A stretch of DNA of 64,000 bases from Bicyclus anynana (GCF_947172395.1 NC_069095.1:1922001-1986000); one strand, 5' to 3'. Positions 1 through 12,683 are shown, counted from the first letter of the stretch. A program made the numbers and translations. The notes: generated by a model from the sequence alone, not told the origin.

Positions 1-231
1 GTACCTTGTACATACACGGTTTCTAAATATGTTTATCTAATGAATAAAATTACCAATAGTTAAGGAATTATACAATACTTCTTTGGAATCTGACTGAGTG
101 TAAAAAGTTATCCGAACAAATCGTAAGCTAATAATGCAATGTAAATGTATGCAATCGAAGTCGTGGATTTTCGCTAGTAAGGGACTTTTTCTAATACACA
201 ACTAAATTATGAAATAAAAGCTATTATTTAC
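1..231 (-). other. Ogt: OGT intron, window edge
   Basis: This is the start of the intron that follows the large OGT exon. It is AT-rich and I see no exon or repeat in it; the next OGT exon must lie left of the window. Confidence 0.7.
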
Positions 232-1873
232 CTGTACTTGTCCCGATGCAATCATAGTCTCTATGGGAGTAGTGGTAGGCAGCTCGGCGACCTTCAACGA
301 AATCTCCACCGGTCGCGCCGCCCGCACTATCTCCTTGATCTCCTTTATATCTGTGTTCTCCACGAGCGGCGACAAGTCAGTCGCGTTGATCACCGCGACA
401 TTGTCCGCCAGACCCCCCAAACTGTTGTGCGACTTTATCTTGTCACTCAGTATCAGACGTTCTTGTAGATGAGGGAACATTTGCTTATGATCCCCTACGA
501 AGTATGTGTCCGGCATGTACGCCAGCTTCTCGCTATACTGACTGGCCAGCTCTATTGGTGACGTCACAGCGTCGGTCACCAAATAGTCCATGTAACTAGC
601 TCCACTCGTTCCCGGGTATCCCAGCCACATCACTTGGACGGGAGCCGGCCTCAACGCAAATATCTCATTCCGCGCACCCTTAGTGTAACCATTCATGTTG
701 ACTAATATTTGTATTCCGTCCGCGTGGATTTTGTCAGCCGCCTTTCCATTGCAAGGAACTTGGGACAAATCGATGAAGTGTTCCGCTTCACGGGCGATTT
801 TGGAGCGGAAAGTCGTGCCGTCGTCCGGGCTCAAGGCGTAACAGAAGATCTCCACTTTCGCACGATCGTGTAGTCCAGGTACGGACTGCATCAAATGGGA
901 CGTCGGATGGTTTCCGAAGTCGCTGCTCACGTAACCAACGCGCAAACGGACCATCAACTCCCTGGGGAACTTATACAGCGGCTTGTGAAGGACTTGCACC
1001 TTCTCGAGGCACAAATTAGCGTGCCGCGCGGCGATCGCCTTTCTGTACTCGTGCGTCAACGGATACAACATCGAATGGTGAGGATGCACCGACGGGAGTC
1101 TGTTCTTCTCCAATTGCTCAGCCACAATGCTGACCAGTTTCTTCATACGTGCCTCGTAATCGGTCCAATCGCATACAATTTGCAAGCAGTGCGCCAAATT
1201 GCAATACGCATCGGGGAAGTCTGGCTTCAACTTCAACGCAGTTCTGTACGATTGGATCGCTTCTGGAATATTCCCAGAATCCTTGTGGATGCTGGCGAGG
1301 TTGCTGTGTGCGTCGGCGAACGCTGGGTTTATTTGGATCGCTCTGGTGTAGCATTGCAAGGCACCGGCCACGTCTTGCATCTCTTTGAGGGTGTTACCCA
1401 TATTGCTGTAAGCGTCCGCGAAAGTTGGCTGAATACGTATCGCCTCTTTGTAATGCATGAGCGCCTCGTTCAGTTTTCCTTGCTGTTGCAAAACGGAAGC
1501 CAAGTTGCTGTGCGCTGCGGCAAACTCGGGGAACACCTCTAATGCTTTCAGGTAGAGACGAGTGGCCTCTTCTATGTAACCTTGCTCCCGTTTGATGTTC
1601 GCTAGATTGTTCAAAGAATCTGCGTGCGACGGGCACAGTCTTAAAGCGGTGTTGTAACATTCTTCCGCATCCGTAACTTGGCCCTTTTCCTTGAGAGCAT
1701 TAGCTAAGTTGCAATACGCGTCCGGGAAATTTGGTTGGAGCTCGATCGCTCGTCTGTATGTGTCAATAGCCAGGTCAATGAGGCCTTGCTCGTAATATAC
1801 GCAAGCCAAGTTGCCGTGAACGACGGCATTGTTGGGTGACAAATTCAATGCGCGCAAATATGCTGCCACCGCC
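232..1873 (-). CDS. Ogt: OGT large exon: TPRs 5-13 and catalytic N-lobe
   Basis: This exon of 1,642 bases encodes about half of OGT. It opens by completing an Arg codon (FD-R-AVAAYLRAL), holds consecutive 34-residue TPR units with the spacing of human OGT (for example HGNLACVYYEQGLIDLAIDT), the linker around RLPSVHPHHSMLYPL, and the catalytic lobe with KGARNEIFALRPAPVQVM. It ends in the fast-evolving intervening region. The acceptor is at 1874-1875 and the donor at 230-231 on the minus strand. There is no internal stop or frameshift. Confidence 0.97.
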
Positions 1874-4800
1874 CTATAACAATAATAGCGTTTGCATTAT
1901 TTATTCCTATAAATAAAACATGTTCACCAAATTCAAAATAGTATACCTGTCGAAAATTCTGGCTTCTTTCAAAACATTTCCGAGATTGATGTATGCATCC
2001 AAGAAATTGGGATCCAATGCCACGGCCTTTTCAAAATGGTGGATGGCCAACCAGATCTCACTTTGGGCGTTAAAAACGCATCCCAAGTTACTCCATGCCA
2101 CTGCAAAGTCCGGCCTCGTTTCGATGGCCTTCAAGTAACAAGCCTACACACACCAAAAAAGCACATGTTAAAAAACGATTTAAAATGTATTTTCACCGTG
2201 ATGATGTACTGAGATGTCTTTTACGCCAAAGCTTTGTAGTTACACCATAGCATCGAGTGGTACTGGGTGATCGGTTTTTAAACAAAATTAAAGATCACCG
2301 AATTCCAAACGACATTTTGTAAAATCAGTTACGCCAAATGCACCCTACGATAACGAGACTACGCCGAATGCAACTGACACCAGTAGGAAATGCAAACGGT
2401 CCATTCTGCTGAGGCAACTACAACTTGACAGGACACGACTACAACTTCAAATGATACCCAAACAAAAGTCCTCCTCGATATTTGAATGCCGAATCGCTTC
2501 CACTTCCTAGCCGATGGAGGATGGTCACGACAATGACATGTCAAACGCACGCGTGGTGTCCATATAACCTGTTCGTAAATCTTGCAAACCTTATTATACA
2601 CTTTACCTGCAGCAGCTAGAACGGTGTCACGCAGCGGCATAGCGAGTGAAGTACCAACCATAACCCAAGATACAGCACCGGTCACACCTACTGTCTTACC
2701 AGTCAACACCTTGTGAAAATATAACAGAATTAGTCGATTTTGAGTCAAACTAGTTCAGCCGATTGTCGTCTTACTTTTTTTTTCTACAATTTATATTGCA
2801 AATCATATGTATCATGACTCGAGAGGATCATTTTGTCAGCTCACACTGTCTTTAAGCGTGTTAAGTTATAATGCGGATGACAAAATCATATCGTATCAAA
2901 TAAACATAACTCACTACGTCATACCACTAATGATGTAAACGCTATTCCAGTGATCCCCGTACAATATATCAACAAATCACTACAAGCGTAAAGAATAAAC
3001 GTAACAAACTAATATATTGAAGAAAACAGGATAGCAAATTATGTTAACGATTCTCAATTACTGTACACAACAAGTAATCCCTCTTTAGACTTTAATCTTT
3101 CACACGATGTTTTCTTTTGAAATTAATCAGCTGCATATTAATTAAGAAGTATAATAAAACCAAATGTGTTATTCCATATAACATCGTGTGGAAAATTATT
3201 TGAGGTGTTTACGCAATTTGCCGTCACAACATATTATTGTAGGAAACTTTTTAAACAACTCTTAATATTTTGTGACTCGATTGTACAACATTGAACGAGT
3301 TGGAAAACAAAATTGAATCGTGCAAACATCGGTTTCCATCTTGTTCTCACGTCCATTGTAATTGCTCGAGCAAATAATCATAGAAACGTTTCACAGGGAA
3401 CAATATTGGCTCCGCTTTTGTTTCAAGCATTTACAATCGACGCAGAGTTACGCTTCGGGCATCACACAAAGAATTACGCAATTGCAGTGTACGCAGACGA
3501 AAAAGAGATTACTCGTTATTTGATTCAAGACAATGGCAACAATAAGAGAATCCTGTTAACTTCAGAGCAAACCAGAAAGCGGGAGTGTAATTGTATTTAC
3601 CTTAGCCTCGTCCAAGCGTCCTAGGGCCTTGAGCAAATTGCCCAAGTCACTTCGAACGCAGTAAAGGTCCTGCAACAATATTCAATTTCACTGTGGTGTA
3701 GCTGCAATCTCAAATAAAGAACTAGAATTTAATACCTAGGAGATTTTGATCAATTTATTATTCTGTTATGTGATAAGTCTGTTGTAACCTGTATACTACA
3801 ACTAGTTCTGCCACGCAGTATCACCATTATCGTCCCTACCATGACAAAACACTGTATCTATAATACTTTTGATAAATTTTTACTCCCCTAATATTTACTA
3901 GAAACAAATTATCAATGAAATGACAGGGTTTTCTTGGAAAAAAAAACATTTGTAACCATGTGTTATTAGGAGTGTCACCCTCAGACCAATCGCCTTCTTA
4001 AGGACCTGCCTCGCTAGAGGTTACCTCTCTGTCAAAAATATATGATCATGATTAAACGTGTTCATACAAACTGCATCTATAGATTCGATGTTTCATTGTG
4101 TTAAAATTTCACATGTGTGTATTACGATTTAAAAAGTGTGTAAGTAGTGTACGGACATAGAATATATTTTATTGGTGTTAAATATTTTCGACGTGTGTGT
4201 TTACCTCGTCCCCCTCAAAAAACGACTGAAAATTTTGTTGGAGAATTTGAGTGCGATACAAGTCCAATAGAAGGCAATTTGGTCTGAGAACTCCATTCCA
4301 TTGATCATCGATATTTTCCGATACAGAGTGGACCTAATCCAAATTGGATCAATAGTTATTTAGAATATTAATTTAATAGTTATTTAGAATAGTTAAGTTA
4401 TTTTGATGGCCTCCGTGGCGCAATGGTATGCGCGATGTATTTACAAGACGGAGGTCCTGGGTTCGATCCCCGGCTGGGCAGATTGAGATTTTCTAAATTT
4501 GTCCAAGTCGGCCGTGGCTAGTTACCACCCTACCGGCAAAGACGTACCGCCAAGCGATTTAGCGTTCCGGTACGATGCCGTGTAGAAACCGAAAGTGGTG
4601 TGGATTTTCATCCTCCTCCTAACAAGTTAGCCCACTTCCATCTTAGATTGCATCGTCAGGTGAGATTGTAGTCAAAGGCTAACTTGTAAACAATACAAAA
4701 CCTGTTTTTATAAAGTCGATTAACAATAAAACTACATATTCCAAGAGAATAATAGTCAACATCCTCAGTATGCGGGTGACTTTATTGTAATATATTGTAT

Positions 4801-7800
4801 GGAGGAATTTAGTGCCGTGACCTTGCTACACACGAGACCGTTTATCAACAGATATGCATATAGCATAAGTACCCAAGACAAACTGTGTCGGCATAATTAC
4901 TGTATTATCTACCTACTAGTGGACGCCCGTGACTTCGATCACAAAAAATCGATGTAAACGTTCAAGTGCCCATTTTTTTTAAAGGCAAATGAGTAAAGTT
5001 AATTTAAAACAATTGCACCTCCAAGTGAGCCGTGATAGCCCCCATAGTGGATATGACCCCTGCTTCCGATTCAGGAGGGTTTGAGTTCGAATCCGGTCCG
5101 GGGCATGCACCTCCAAATTTTTGAGTTCTGTGCATTTTTAACCGACTTCAAAAAGGAGGAGGTTCTCAATTCGGTCGGTATTTTTTTTTTTTTAATAAAT
5201 TCAATATCACGTGTCTCAAACAGTGAAGGAAAACATCGTGAGGAAACCTGCATACTAGAGAATTATCTTAATTCTCTGCGTGTGTGAAGTCTGCCAATCC
5301 GCATTGGGCCAGCGTCTAACAAACTATGTCGACACAATTACTATGCTACGGGTTTCTTTAAGTACGGAAGTGTTTATTATCATATGTCGTAGATTCCATT
5401 GGACGTAATAACGACAGTATCGATCCCTTCATTTCATTTCTTGGCTTATTGATGTTTGAAGGCCATTGGATCGGCTATCATCTTCGTACAAGAACAATAC
5501 AATTAAATCTATATCTATACTTTTTATACTAATTATATAAAACTGAAAAAAAAAACTGAAAATAGAAAATAAAAAGAAATTAAATATCACGTGTCTCAAT
5601 CGGTGAAGGAAAACATCGTGAGGAAACCTGCATATCAGAGAATTATCTTAATTCTCTGCGTGTGTGAAGTCTGCCAATCCGCATTGGGCCAGCGTGGTGG
5701 ACTATTGGCCTAACCCCTCTCATTCTGAAAGGAGACTCGAGCTCAGCAGTGAGCCGAATATGGGTTGATGACGATATAAAACTGAAGAGTTTGTTTGTTT
5801 GTTTGATTGAACGCGCTAATCTCACGAACTACTGGTCCGATTTGAAAAATTCTTTCAGTGTTAGATAGCCCATTTATCGAGGAAGGCTATAGGCTATAGG
5901 CTATCCTCGTATTCCTATGGAAACAGGAATCACGCGGGTGAAACCGCGCGGCGTCAGCTAGTACAAAGATATAATAACAATAATACAAATTGACGTACGT
6001 TTATCAATTGGTTTACGTAACCTTTCAAGGTTACACGGCATTGTAATTTTTTATTGCATACTAACAAACGATCGCGACTTACATTATACAACAAAGTCCT
6101 CCGCCGCGTCTGTCCGTTTGTATCGTTAACAACCCATATTCGGCTCACTGCTGAGCTCGAGTCTCCTCTCAGAGTGAGAGAGGTTAGGCCTATAGGCCAC
6201 CACGCTGGCCCAATGCGGATTGGCAGACTTCACACACGCAGAGAATTAAGAAAATTCTCTGGTTTGAAGGTTTCCTCACGATGTTTTCCTTCACCGTTCA
6301 AGACTCGTGACGTTTAAGTAATAAAACACACACAACACAACTGAAACGTTGGAGGTGCATGTCCCGGACTGGAATCGAGCCCACACCCTCCGGAATCGGA
6401 AGCAGAGGTCATATTCGTCATATATTTATATATATATTTAAATCGCTTAATAAATAACGAATTTATGAGGTAACAAACATAAAAAAACATACGCGTCCAA
6501 TTGAAAATCTCCTCCTTTTTATGAAGTCGGTAAAAAAGGCAATGCTGGATGCTCGCGGCCCGAGATCGTGACGTTTGGAAGTCTATACAAGAGGCCTATG
6601 TCCAACGTCCATCCATAATGATGTATTTAAATAGATAAGATAATAAGATTCATACGCAGGCTATGGTAAAATTTATAGGCTCAATTCTATTGTACCATCA
6701 TGTTCAACCTACATTTATCTGATATGAATATTCATTCATTCGTTCATTCATAATCTCATGCACAGAAATAGACAAAATTCAACCAATGGCTGTGCAACTG
6801 GAAACCGAAAGAGATGGTACTGGACAACTCCGCCGTCAACTGGACATTTTGTCCATTTCTCTTCACATAAATGCCTCATAAAAATCACTACTTTCCGCAC
6901 CCATAAATAGGATTTGTAGGAAAACAACTGAAGGCCTTATTACAATGAGATCAGTATCCACTACCTGCAGATAGTACCTAAACAGCCTTTGTCTTCAATA
7001 AAACGTGTTTGTAGAACAATGCCCATACAAGTGTTGCAGCACTATACATTTATACAATTCACAGTCAATTCGCAACTGACCTATATGAATATTGATCGTA
7101 ATATAATGTAGAATAGTAAATAGGCATTGCTTTCAAGTGAAAGTTATGATGATAGATTTATAACACATAGATAGTGTGTAGTCGCAGGATTCGTAAGCAG
7201 ATATATGTGCCCCGAAATGGGAGCCCATGACGCATCGCTACGATACGATTTTGTACGCTTGTGTGCGTGTCGGCGAGGGTAACTAGCTTAACTCTTACGC
7301 TCACATAGTCACAGAAGTGGCTTACGTTTGGAGTGAAAAAGGATTGTTGAGGGTCTATAGGTTATTAGTCTAAAGTTATGATACAATAATATTTGGTGCC
7401 CATTCATCTATACAAATCTTAGGTTACAATCGATGATCAAATATGCCCACTTGAGAGCGTTTAAGATATTCAGGAACTCATTAGAGGATTCAGAGAAAAT
7501 TAAAGAGTATTAAACTAAGCTAAATTTAGTTTAATTTTGGGTGTATCTTAATTATTTTTTTTAATACATATTCAAAGAGTGCTTGTCTGTTGTCTGGAAA
7601 TTAACTCGAGATGTTACTTTCAGTAATTTTTCAGTGCAACTATTTCATCGCAGACTGTAACTAATTCATTCTATTGGCCATGTCTTATAGACATACCCAA
7701 TGTTGCTCGTTACTCTCAATGTAAACAAGAAAGGCTTGGCTAGGAGTAAGAATAACAATAGTCCAGAAAGCGACAGAAAAGATTTAGCTCTCCTAGAAAT

Positions 7801-10750
7801 CTAAATTAACATATTTTTATGGAAGGTTTGTTCTTGGCTACAATCATGCTAGATGGAAAATTATGAGGTGTAAAATAGAGTGTAATTTAAAAACACCTAA
7901 CAGTGAAAGATAATCCTAATTACTACACATTACTATTGACTATGATAAATTATTAGCTTATCAAAGGCAGGAAATGAAAAAATTTATACAATGTATGCTA
8001 ATTCTACACACATAACAATTAATAATATGTATGATTGGATATGATATGAAGACATGGAGATAAGAAAACTTCACATCTATACCAATATTATAAAGAGGAA
8101 AAATTTGATTGTTTGTACGTTTGATTGCATTGAATACCAAACTCAACCAAAATTCCACCAAACATACTGAAGCAATTTGAAAAATTCTTTCACTGTTGAT
8201 ATGATACACTGTCCCCGGGTGCTATAGGCTATATTTTATCCCCATATTCCTATGGAAACAGGAACGACACGGGTGAAACCGCGTGGCGTCTTTTTTTTCT
8301 TTTTTTCATTCTCTACAAGTTAGCCCTGGACTACAATCTCACTGCAGAAGTGATGATGCAATCTAAGATGGAAGCGGGTGGGGTTAGGAGTAGGATGAAA
8401 TCCACACTCCTTTCAACTTCTACACAACATCGTACTGGAATGCTAAATCGCTTGGCAGTATGTCTTTGTCGGTAGGGTGGTAACTAGCCACGGCTGAAGC
8501 CTCCCACCGGCCAGAACCAATTAAGAAAATCTCAATCGGCCCAGCCGGGGATCAAACCCAGCACCTCGGTCTTGTAAATCCACCGCGCATACAACTACGC
8601 CATGGAGGCTGTCAATAAGTGTGTCTAAAAATAAATATGGAAATACATTTGAGATCACTTACAGGGTTATACTGCAATGCAGTCACATAGGCCTGCACGG
8701 CCTGCTCCATATCACCGGCAGCCACCAGAGCAGCTGCCAGGTTAATGTAGCCATCAATGAAGTCGGGCTTTAGCCTCACAGCATGGCGGTAGTTCTCCAG
8801 GGCCTCTTGCAGCTGACCGCGCTCTTTGTATACATTACCCAAGTTACTAAAACAAGTAATATATGAATTACCTACTGGACACCTGCAATTACTCACTCAA
8901 TCACTTTTATCCATTGGTGAAATCCACATTTGATTTTTATTATTTTTATTTTCTTTATCAGCATGTAGTCTTTTACATTTTTCACACTTGGTAACAATGT
9001 TGGTCATTGTGTATATAGATTGGCAACTTCATTTGTAACACTCCCGATGCGGGAGCGGACCAGGGGTGTGTAGTGATGAATGAAAAACCCATGACTGACG
9101 TACCTTACTTCCCCGAATGCACGATTTCACACCCGCACATTGCGTTATGTAACAATAACAATTGAATTCATTTGCTTACTCTGTGTTCATAGTATGTTGT
9201 GGTGTTCATATTTAGCTGATAATCTACTCCCAGTAGATTCAATGTCACTGCCAGAAAGATTACTATATATCTAAAACTGTACTGATTGACTTTGCCTTTT
9301 GTTGACAGGTTACTCAAGGTTATCAAAACAAAGGATTAACTTGCAGATAATCTATCTACATAAGTTTAATGTGATTAAATGTTGTTCACTCACTTTCCAG
9401 TTACTATATTAAATAAAGAAACTCTTTAACAAAATAATGTTATAAACATATAACGGCTTGAAAGAACCCTACATTAAGTATAGATTAACTTATGCTTTAT
9501 ACAATGTCAATCATAATAAGAAGACATATTATGTGGCAATCTTCAAGGCCACTTTGACATTGCAATAGACAGAACTATGCAGCTTTAAAAACTCTTCTTA
9601 GATATGATTTTGTACAATGTGCAATCATTAAAGATTAATCACTATTTTGGTATTTGTTATTAATCTATTAAAATTTAAAATAAACATCAAATCAATTGAC
9701 AAAATGTCATTTACCTACTGTGTGATATCCAACAGTAACCACCGGATGACATTTTATGTAGAATCTCAATTTCGTATAATATGTCAACTAGCATACATCA
9801 AAAATAGTGAATTAGCCTGCAGTGATGGCTATACATGATTTCATTCTTTATAAAATAGGTTTACTGACCAACAAAGCAGTTTAGACATTTATAAATGATG
9901 TAATGTGTTAAATGTAAGCACAAGATGCCTTGTAGCATAGGCATGATGCCTTTGAGAGATTTCTTTATCAGCCCTAGGATATCACAATATTATACCTGTA
10001 TGGAATTGAATAGATGTTCATCAATTCATTTTGAAAACAGTACACTATGGTTTTCAACTGTTGGCGAGTTTGTTGTGAGTTCTAGTTTTAACTTTAGTTT
10101 TAAGTTTTCAGCTATAATTTGAATATGCATGTAAAAAGCTAAATTGATAAATTGACTTTGACTTTTGTCTACATCCAAAACATAACCTATTATGAAAAAA
10201 ATTACATCACCTTGGTTTTGTTTGTAAGATATTTACCTGTACGCCTCAGCCAGCAGGGGGTTCTGTTTGATTGCGAGCGTGGAGAAATGCGCAGACTTGT
10301 CTAGCCTCCGACATTGGAAGTGTATAGACGAGAGCAGCAGCAAAACACCCGTGTTCGTGCCATCCTGACGCCATAGCTGCATACAATGCAATTCCGCACT
10401 ATCATAATCACCAGCCTGGTATTCACGGTGCGCAAGTTCCAACAAACCTAAAAATAATCCGATCACTAATTATTCACAAAGCACATTTTAATAATACGTC
10501 CACTTCGATAACTATTAAACTTCTGCTTGTGTCACAACTCTCGTATTTAAAGACGTGTGATTAAAAATCACACGTCAAAAAGTTTATATAATTAAAATAT
10601 GCAAATTAACGTACCAACGGTGGATAGCTGTTGGATTTCCGACATTTTCAATATCACCGCATTTGCTGTAACGCCGACGATTTGTTGAGACTGCGTCGTG
10701 ACAGATTGTGGCACGGCAACATTCGCTTGTGGTTGCATTTTTGTTATCAT
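232..10750 (-). CDS. Ogt: O-GlcNAc transferase (OGT), 5' six exons, truncated by window edge
   Basis: OGT transfers N-acetylglucosamine from UDP-GlcNAc to Ser/Thr of nuclear and cytosolic proteins; the Drosophila gene is the Polycomb-group gene sxc. Exons in gene order: 10615-10750, 10237-10447, 8663-8846, 3601-3669, 1947-2143, 232-1873. All junctions are GT-AG and the phases fit, giving 813 codons. After a divergent N-terminus come the tetratricopeptide repeats (for example GLLELAHREYQAGDYDSAEL), nearly identical to animal OGT, then the first catalytic lobe with RLRVGYVSSDFGNHPTSHLM and PVQVMWLGYPGTSG, and part of the intervening domain. The exon ends at GQVQ with a GTAAAT donor. The C-terminal lobe with the UDP-binding residues lies left of the window. 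The start may be ATG at 10750 or at 10738 (MQPQANVAVPQS). Introns carry SINEs, a MITE and Helitron-like pieces. Identification is very secure; the exact start is less so. Confidence 0.97.
2144..3600 (-). other. OGT intron without recognised feature
   Basis: This intron separates the exon ending LDEAK from the one starting ACYLKAIE. A 129-codon open frame on the minus strand at 2359-2748 has no resemblance I recognise and reads through low-complexity valine runs, so I treat it as non-coding or a decayed mobile element. A 103-codon plus-strand frame at 3313-3624 runs across the real OGT exon at 3601-3669 and is spurious. Confidence 0.6.
3980..4288. mobile_element. MITE, about 309 bp, family A
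   Basis: The left end reads CTCAGACCAATCGCCTTCTT and the right end is its imperfect inverse, GAAGGCAATTTGGTCTGAG. Inside the left end is the stretch GGACCTGCCTCGCTAGAGG. Related copies lie at 51856-52167 (both ends) and about 12927-13045 (inside an LTR). There is no coding capacity. It sits in an OGT intron. Confidence 0.7.
4405..4695 (+). mobile_element. tRNA-derived SINE (family 1), nearly full length
   Basis: The head resembles a tRNA, with a box A-like TGGCGCAATGG and box B-like GGTTCGATCCC. The body has the landmarks GTTACCACCCTACCGGCAAA and CATCCTCCTCCTAACAAG and ends near GCTAACTTGTA. Other copies are at 8310-8613 (minus), 18182-18425 (plus, body only) and 52845-52990 (minus, partial). 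The head lacks the paired stems of a functional tRNA. Confidence 0.85.
5027..5330 (+). mobile_element. tRNA-derived SINE (family 2)
   Basis: The head is GAGCCGTGATAGCCC with a box B-like GGTTTGAGTTCGAATCC close behind. Lower down are GTGAGGAAACCTGCATAC and GTCTGCCAATCCGCATTGGG, a combination common in Lepidoptera. An A/T-rich stretch near 5150-5195 (ACCGACTTCAAAAAGGAGGA) looks like another repeat inserted or joined to it. Confidence 0.8.
5583..5770 (+). mobile_element. SINE family 2, 3' half
   Basis: It shares the body of the copy at 5027-5330 and runs on through CCTAACCCCTCTCATTCTG to GTGAGCCGAATATGGGTTGA, the usual 3' end. A Helitron-like element follows at once. Confidence 0.8.
5773..5962 (+). 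mobile_element. Helitron-like non-autonomous element
   Basis: It starts at AAACTGAAGAGTTTGTTTG, passes TAGATAGCCCATTTATCGAGG and ends in GCGCGGCGTCAGCTAGT. Relatives lie at 8078-8291, inside both palindrome arms (33691-33895 and 34535-34738) and at 63745-63870. The CTAG-type 3' end without terminal inverted repeats fits the small Helitrons described from Lepidoptera; the class assignment is from memory. Confidence 0.6.
6133..6420 (-). mobile_element. SINE family 2, inverted copy
   Basis: It is the reverse complement of the family at 5027-5330. It begins with the 3' end (CCCATATTCGGCTCACTGC) and finishes near the head (CACCCTCCGGAATCGGAAGC). Together with the copy at 5583-5770 it forms an inverted SINE pair about 360 bp apart in an OGT intron. 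Confidence 0.8.
6538..6618 (+). mobile_element. RTE-type LINE, extreme 3' coding remnant
   Basis: One frame reads ARDRDVWKSIQEAYVQRPS, which matches the C-terminal tail seen in endonuclease/reverse-transcriptase LINEs of Lepidoptera. Only this tail remains. Confidence 0.55.
6760..6862. mobile_element. Small MITE, family B
   Basis: The ends are CAGAAATAGACAAAATTCAA and, inverted, GGACATTTTGTCCATTTCTC. A similar element lies at 36340-36520. No coding capacity. Confidence 0.5.
6863..8077. other. OGT intron, unassigned AT-rich DNA
   Basis: I see no exon, recognisable repeat or long open frame in this part of the largest OGT intron. Confidence 0.5.
8078..8291 (+). mobile_element. Helitron-like element, diverged
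   Basis: It runs from TATACCAATATTATAAAGAG to GGTGAAACCGCGTGGCGTC, the order seen in the copy at 5773-5962 but more diverged. It abuts a SINE. Confidence 0.55.
8310..8613 (-). mobile_element. SINE family 1, inverted copy beside an OGT exon
   Basis: It is the reverse complement of the copy at 4405-4695, with the body first (ACAAGTTAGCCCTGGACTAC) and the tRNA-like head last (GCCGGGGATCAAACCCAGC). It ends only 49 bp from the OGT exon boundary at 8663, just downstream of that exon's donor. Confidence 0.85.
8847..10236 (-). other. OGT intron without recognised feature
   Basis: AT-rich intron between the exon ending LLAEAY and the exon starting SNLGNVYKERG. The short open frames here carry no recognisable domain. 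Confidence 0.6.
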
Positions 10751-12577
10751 ATTTCAAGTGCACTACACTACACATTCATGAAATAAAGCCGCACAAGTAA
10801 ACACTTTAAATTTAACGAAAAGCTTTAGTTTTTTCCCATGGTCAACAATCACAATCACAAGGTAAATTCTAAAGATATTAAACCACAATAAACTCTTGCA
10901 TTACGAAGTCAATTTGCCAAAATGGATTGCTTTGCTTTTGCTTTGTAATTAGCGGAAGTTTTTAGTTTATGTTTGACTTTTTTGTCTATGGTAGGATTAC
11001 GTCAAACTTCTTTTCTATTTTTTAAGTTTAATAACATAAAAATTAATTTTATGTTATTAAGATAGTTAGATGGTTACACAATATCAACAATATTTTTCGT
11101 AGTAATTAGAAAAAATCGATTTCAAATAGATTTATCTATATGAGTACTTATTAATTTTAGTATTCTAATAAAATCGTCCATTTCCGTTTCCTGTTATTTA
11201 TAGATTGAAATTGGATTATGTTGATGTTGGTACCTACTATCATAGTGCTGTGAAATGTAAACATTAGTGATGTACTGAATATCCATATCGATTACCGCGG
11301 ATATTTTGAGGGAAAAGTAAAATTCGTATACAATATTAAGCTGAATCTTTTAGCTCTTTTTTCTATAAATTTTCTTCTTTGTAGACATTTTTTAAACTCA
11401 TGTACCAAAACCAACACAAATAGCGTCTATGCTGCCCAGCCCACGCTTTATGTCACAGTAAACTTTAAACAAAGGAATTAATAGTTAAAATCCGCGAAAT
11501 GCTAGTCAAAACATATACTGTCTGTTGTAGATGCGGGCGTGGAGTCTTATGCTATGATAATATCGTTCCATGGTTTCGCGCACCGACACCATCGATGGAG
11601 TAAGAAAGTTGATATTTGGCATCAACGAATCTTGATACCAAATATCCGTATGTGTTCGAATCCGAATCCGCAGATATACTTACAATATTAGTAGCACATC
11701 ACTAGTAAATATACTTTTAGTATCGCCGCACACGGGCCCCACGCGACAGCCATAATCGCCGCTACAAGAAGCAAGGGGACACAAAAGTAGCTGAAGCGTG
11801 CGACAGGCACTTGTGGCCGGTGGTCGACAGTTGTGGTCGATGGCTGCTACTTTTTTAACCCACACATGCAGTATCAAAATCGTGGGAGTGGCGTGTTGCG
11901 GAGTTTTGTGTCGGCGTTTAGTGGCCGGCGCGGGCCATAAGAAGCGAGCAGCGACTATTGTAGCGTGTAGCGGCCACCGGCGTCAACCAAGCGGCGGGTG
12001 CTTATAAAATGAATGAAAACTATAGGAAATATGCCGGTAGCGGCGTTTTGTGGTTGTGGCCGGTGGCTCGTGTGCGAGAGCCCTTAATCTTGTCACTTCC
12101 TTTTATAAAGTAGGTACAATTATTTTCAAGGACCATATACTCTGTGGCCCGACCTACCTATCCTTAATCAATCAATGATGAATACTATATAGCATCCGAC
12201 GTTCCATTAGCGTGCCAATGAAACACTTTATGTTGGTGTATACTGTTTTTACAGTCTCCAACGTAATGAAAAAAAACTTCTTTATTCTTGTAGACGTTTA
12301 TTTAAAAAAAAAGTATAAAATGAATAGTGTAAATATAAAAAAATATATAACTTAAATAGGTACTTAATTTACGGACGGACGAGATTTCGGAGATTTCCGG
12401 TTAACAAAAACATTAAATGCAATCATAATACTATGTGATGTAATAAAACCTAAAGCTTTTTATTTAATTTTGCTTATGCAGTCTTCTATAAATGGCTGGA
12501 TTGAAATCTATCTTTTAAAATATTTAGTATCTTCATATTAAGTAAATAGTATTTTTAAATATCTTAACAATACTGCT
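10751..12577. other. Intergenic: OGT upstream region and inturned 3' flank
   Basis: OGT transcription must start in the first few hundred bases above 10750; I see no clear TATA box or initiator. A likely poly(A) signal for inturned (AATAAA on the minus strand, 12459-12464) lies about 115 bp past its stop codon. A GC-rich MITE-like block occupies about 11715-12085. Confidence 0.5.
11715..12085. mobile_element. GC-rich MITE-like block
   Basis: This island is much richer in GC than its flanks, with repeated words such as GTGGCCGGTGG. The ends are roughly inverted: CGCCGCACACGGGCCC on the left and CTCGTGTGCGAGAGCCC on the right. This suggests a non-autonomous DNA transposon, possibly of hAT type. 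Short open frames here are incidental. Confidence 0.4.
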
Positions 12578-12683
12578 TCACTCCAAATATGAGAGTAGAT
12601 ATGCGATTTCCGTAATATCTTGCGGGACAGATTCGTGGTAGCAAAGATAAAGTTCTCGAGGCTCAGGTTCACTAAACACACGG
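12578..12683 (-). CDS. intu: inturned last exon
   Basis: The acceptor CAG at 12684-12686 follows a T-rich tract. The exon completes a Gly codon shared with 13528 and reads RVFSEPEPRELYLCYHESV, then a short helix ending SYLE and TGA at 12578-12580. Human INTU ends with a similar RLFTTPPRELYVCFHESVPQ stretch. The exon is read in a frame that has no long open frame, so a simple ORF scan misses it. Confidence 0.9.

Noticed and set aside
895..1542. 215-codon plus-strand frame opposite OGT
   Set aside because: It is antisense to a strongly conserved OGT exon and mirrors its codon pattern.
2359..2748. 129-codon minus-strand gene inside an OGT intron
   Set aside because: No domain recognised and no splice signals that join it to OGT; the valine-rich stretch looks like chance or decayed repeat.
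4405..4480. Functional tRNA gene
   Set aside because: Boxes A and B are present, but the acceptor and anticodon stems do not pair and the sequence continues as a SINE body repeated elsewhere in the window.
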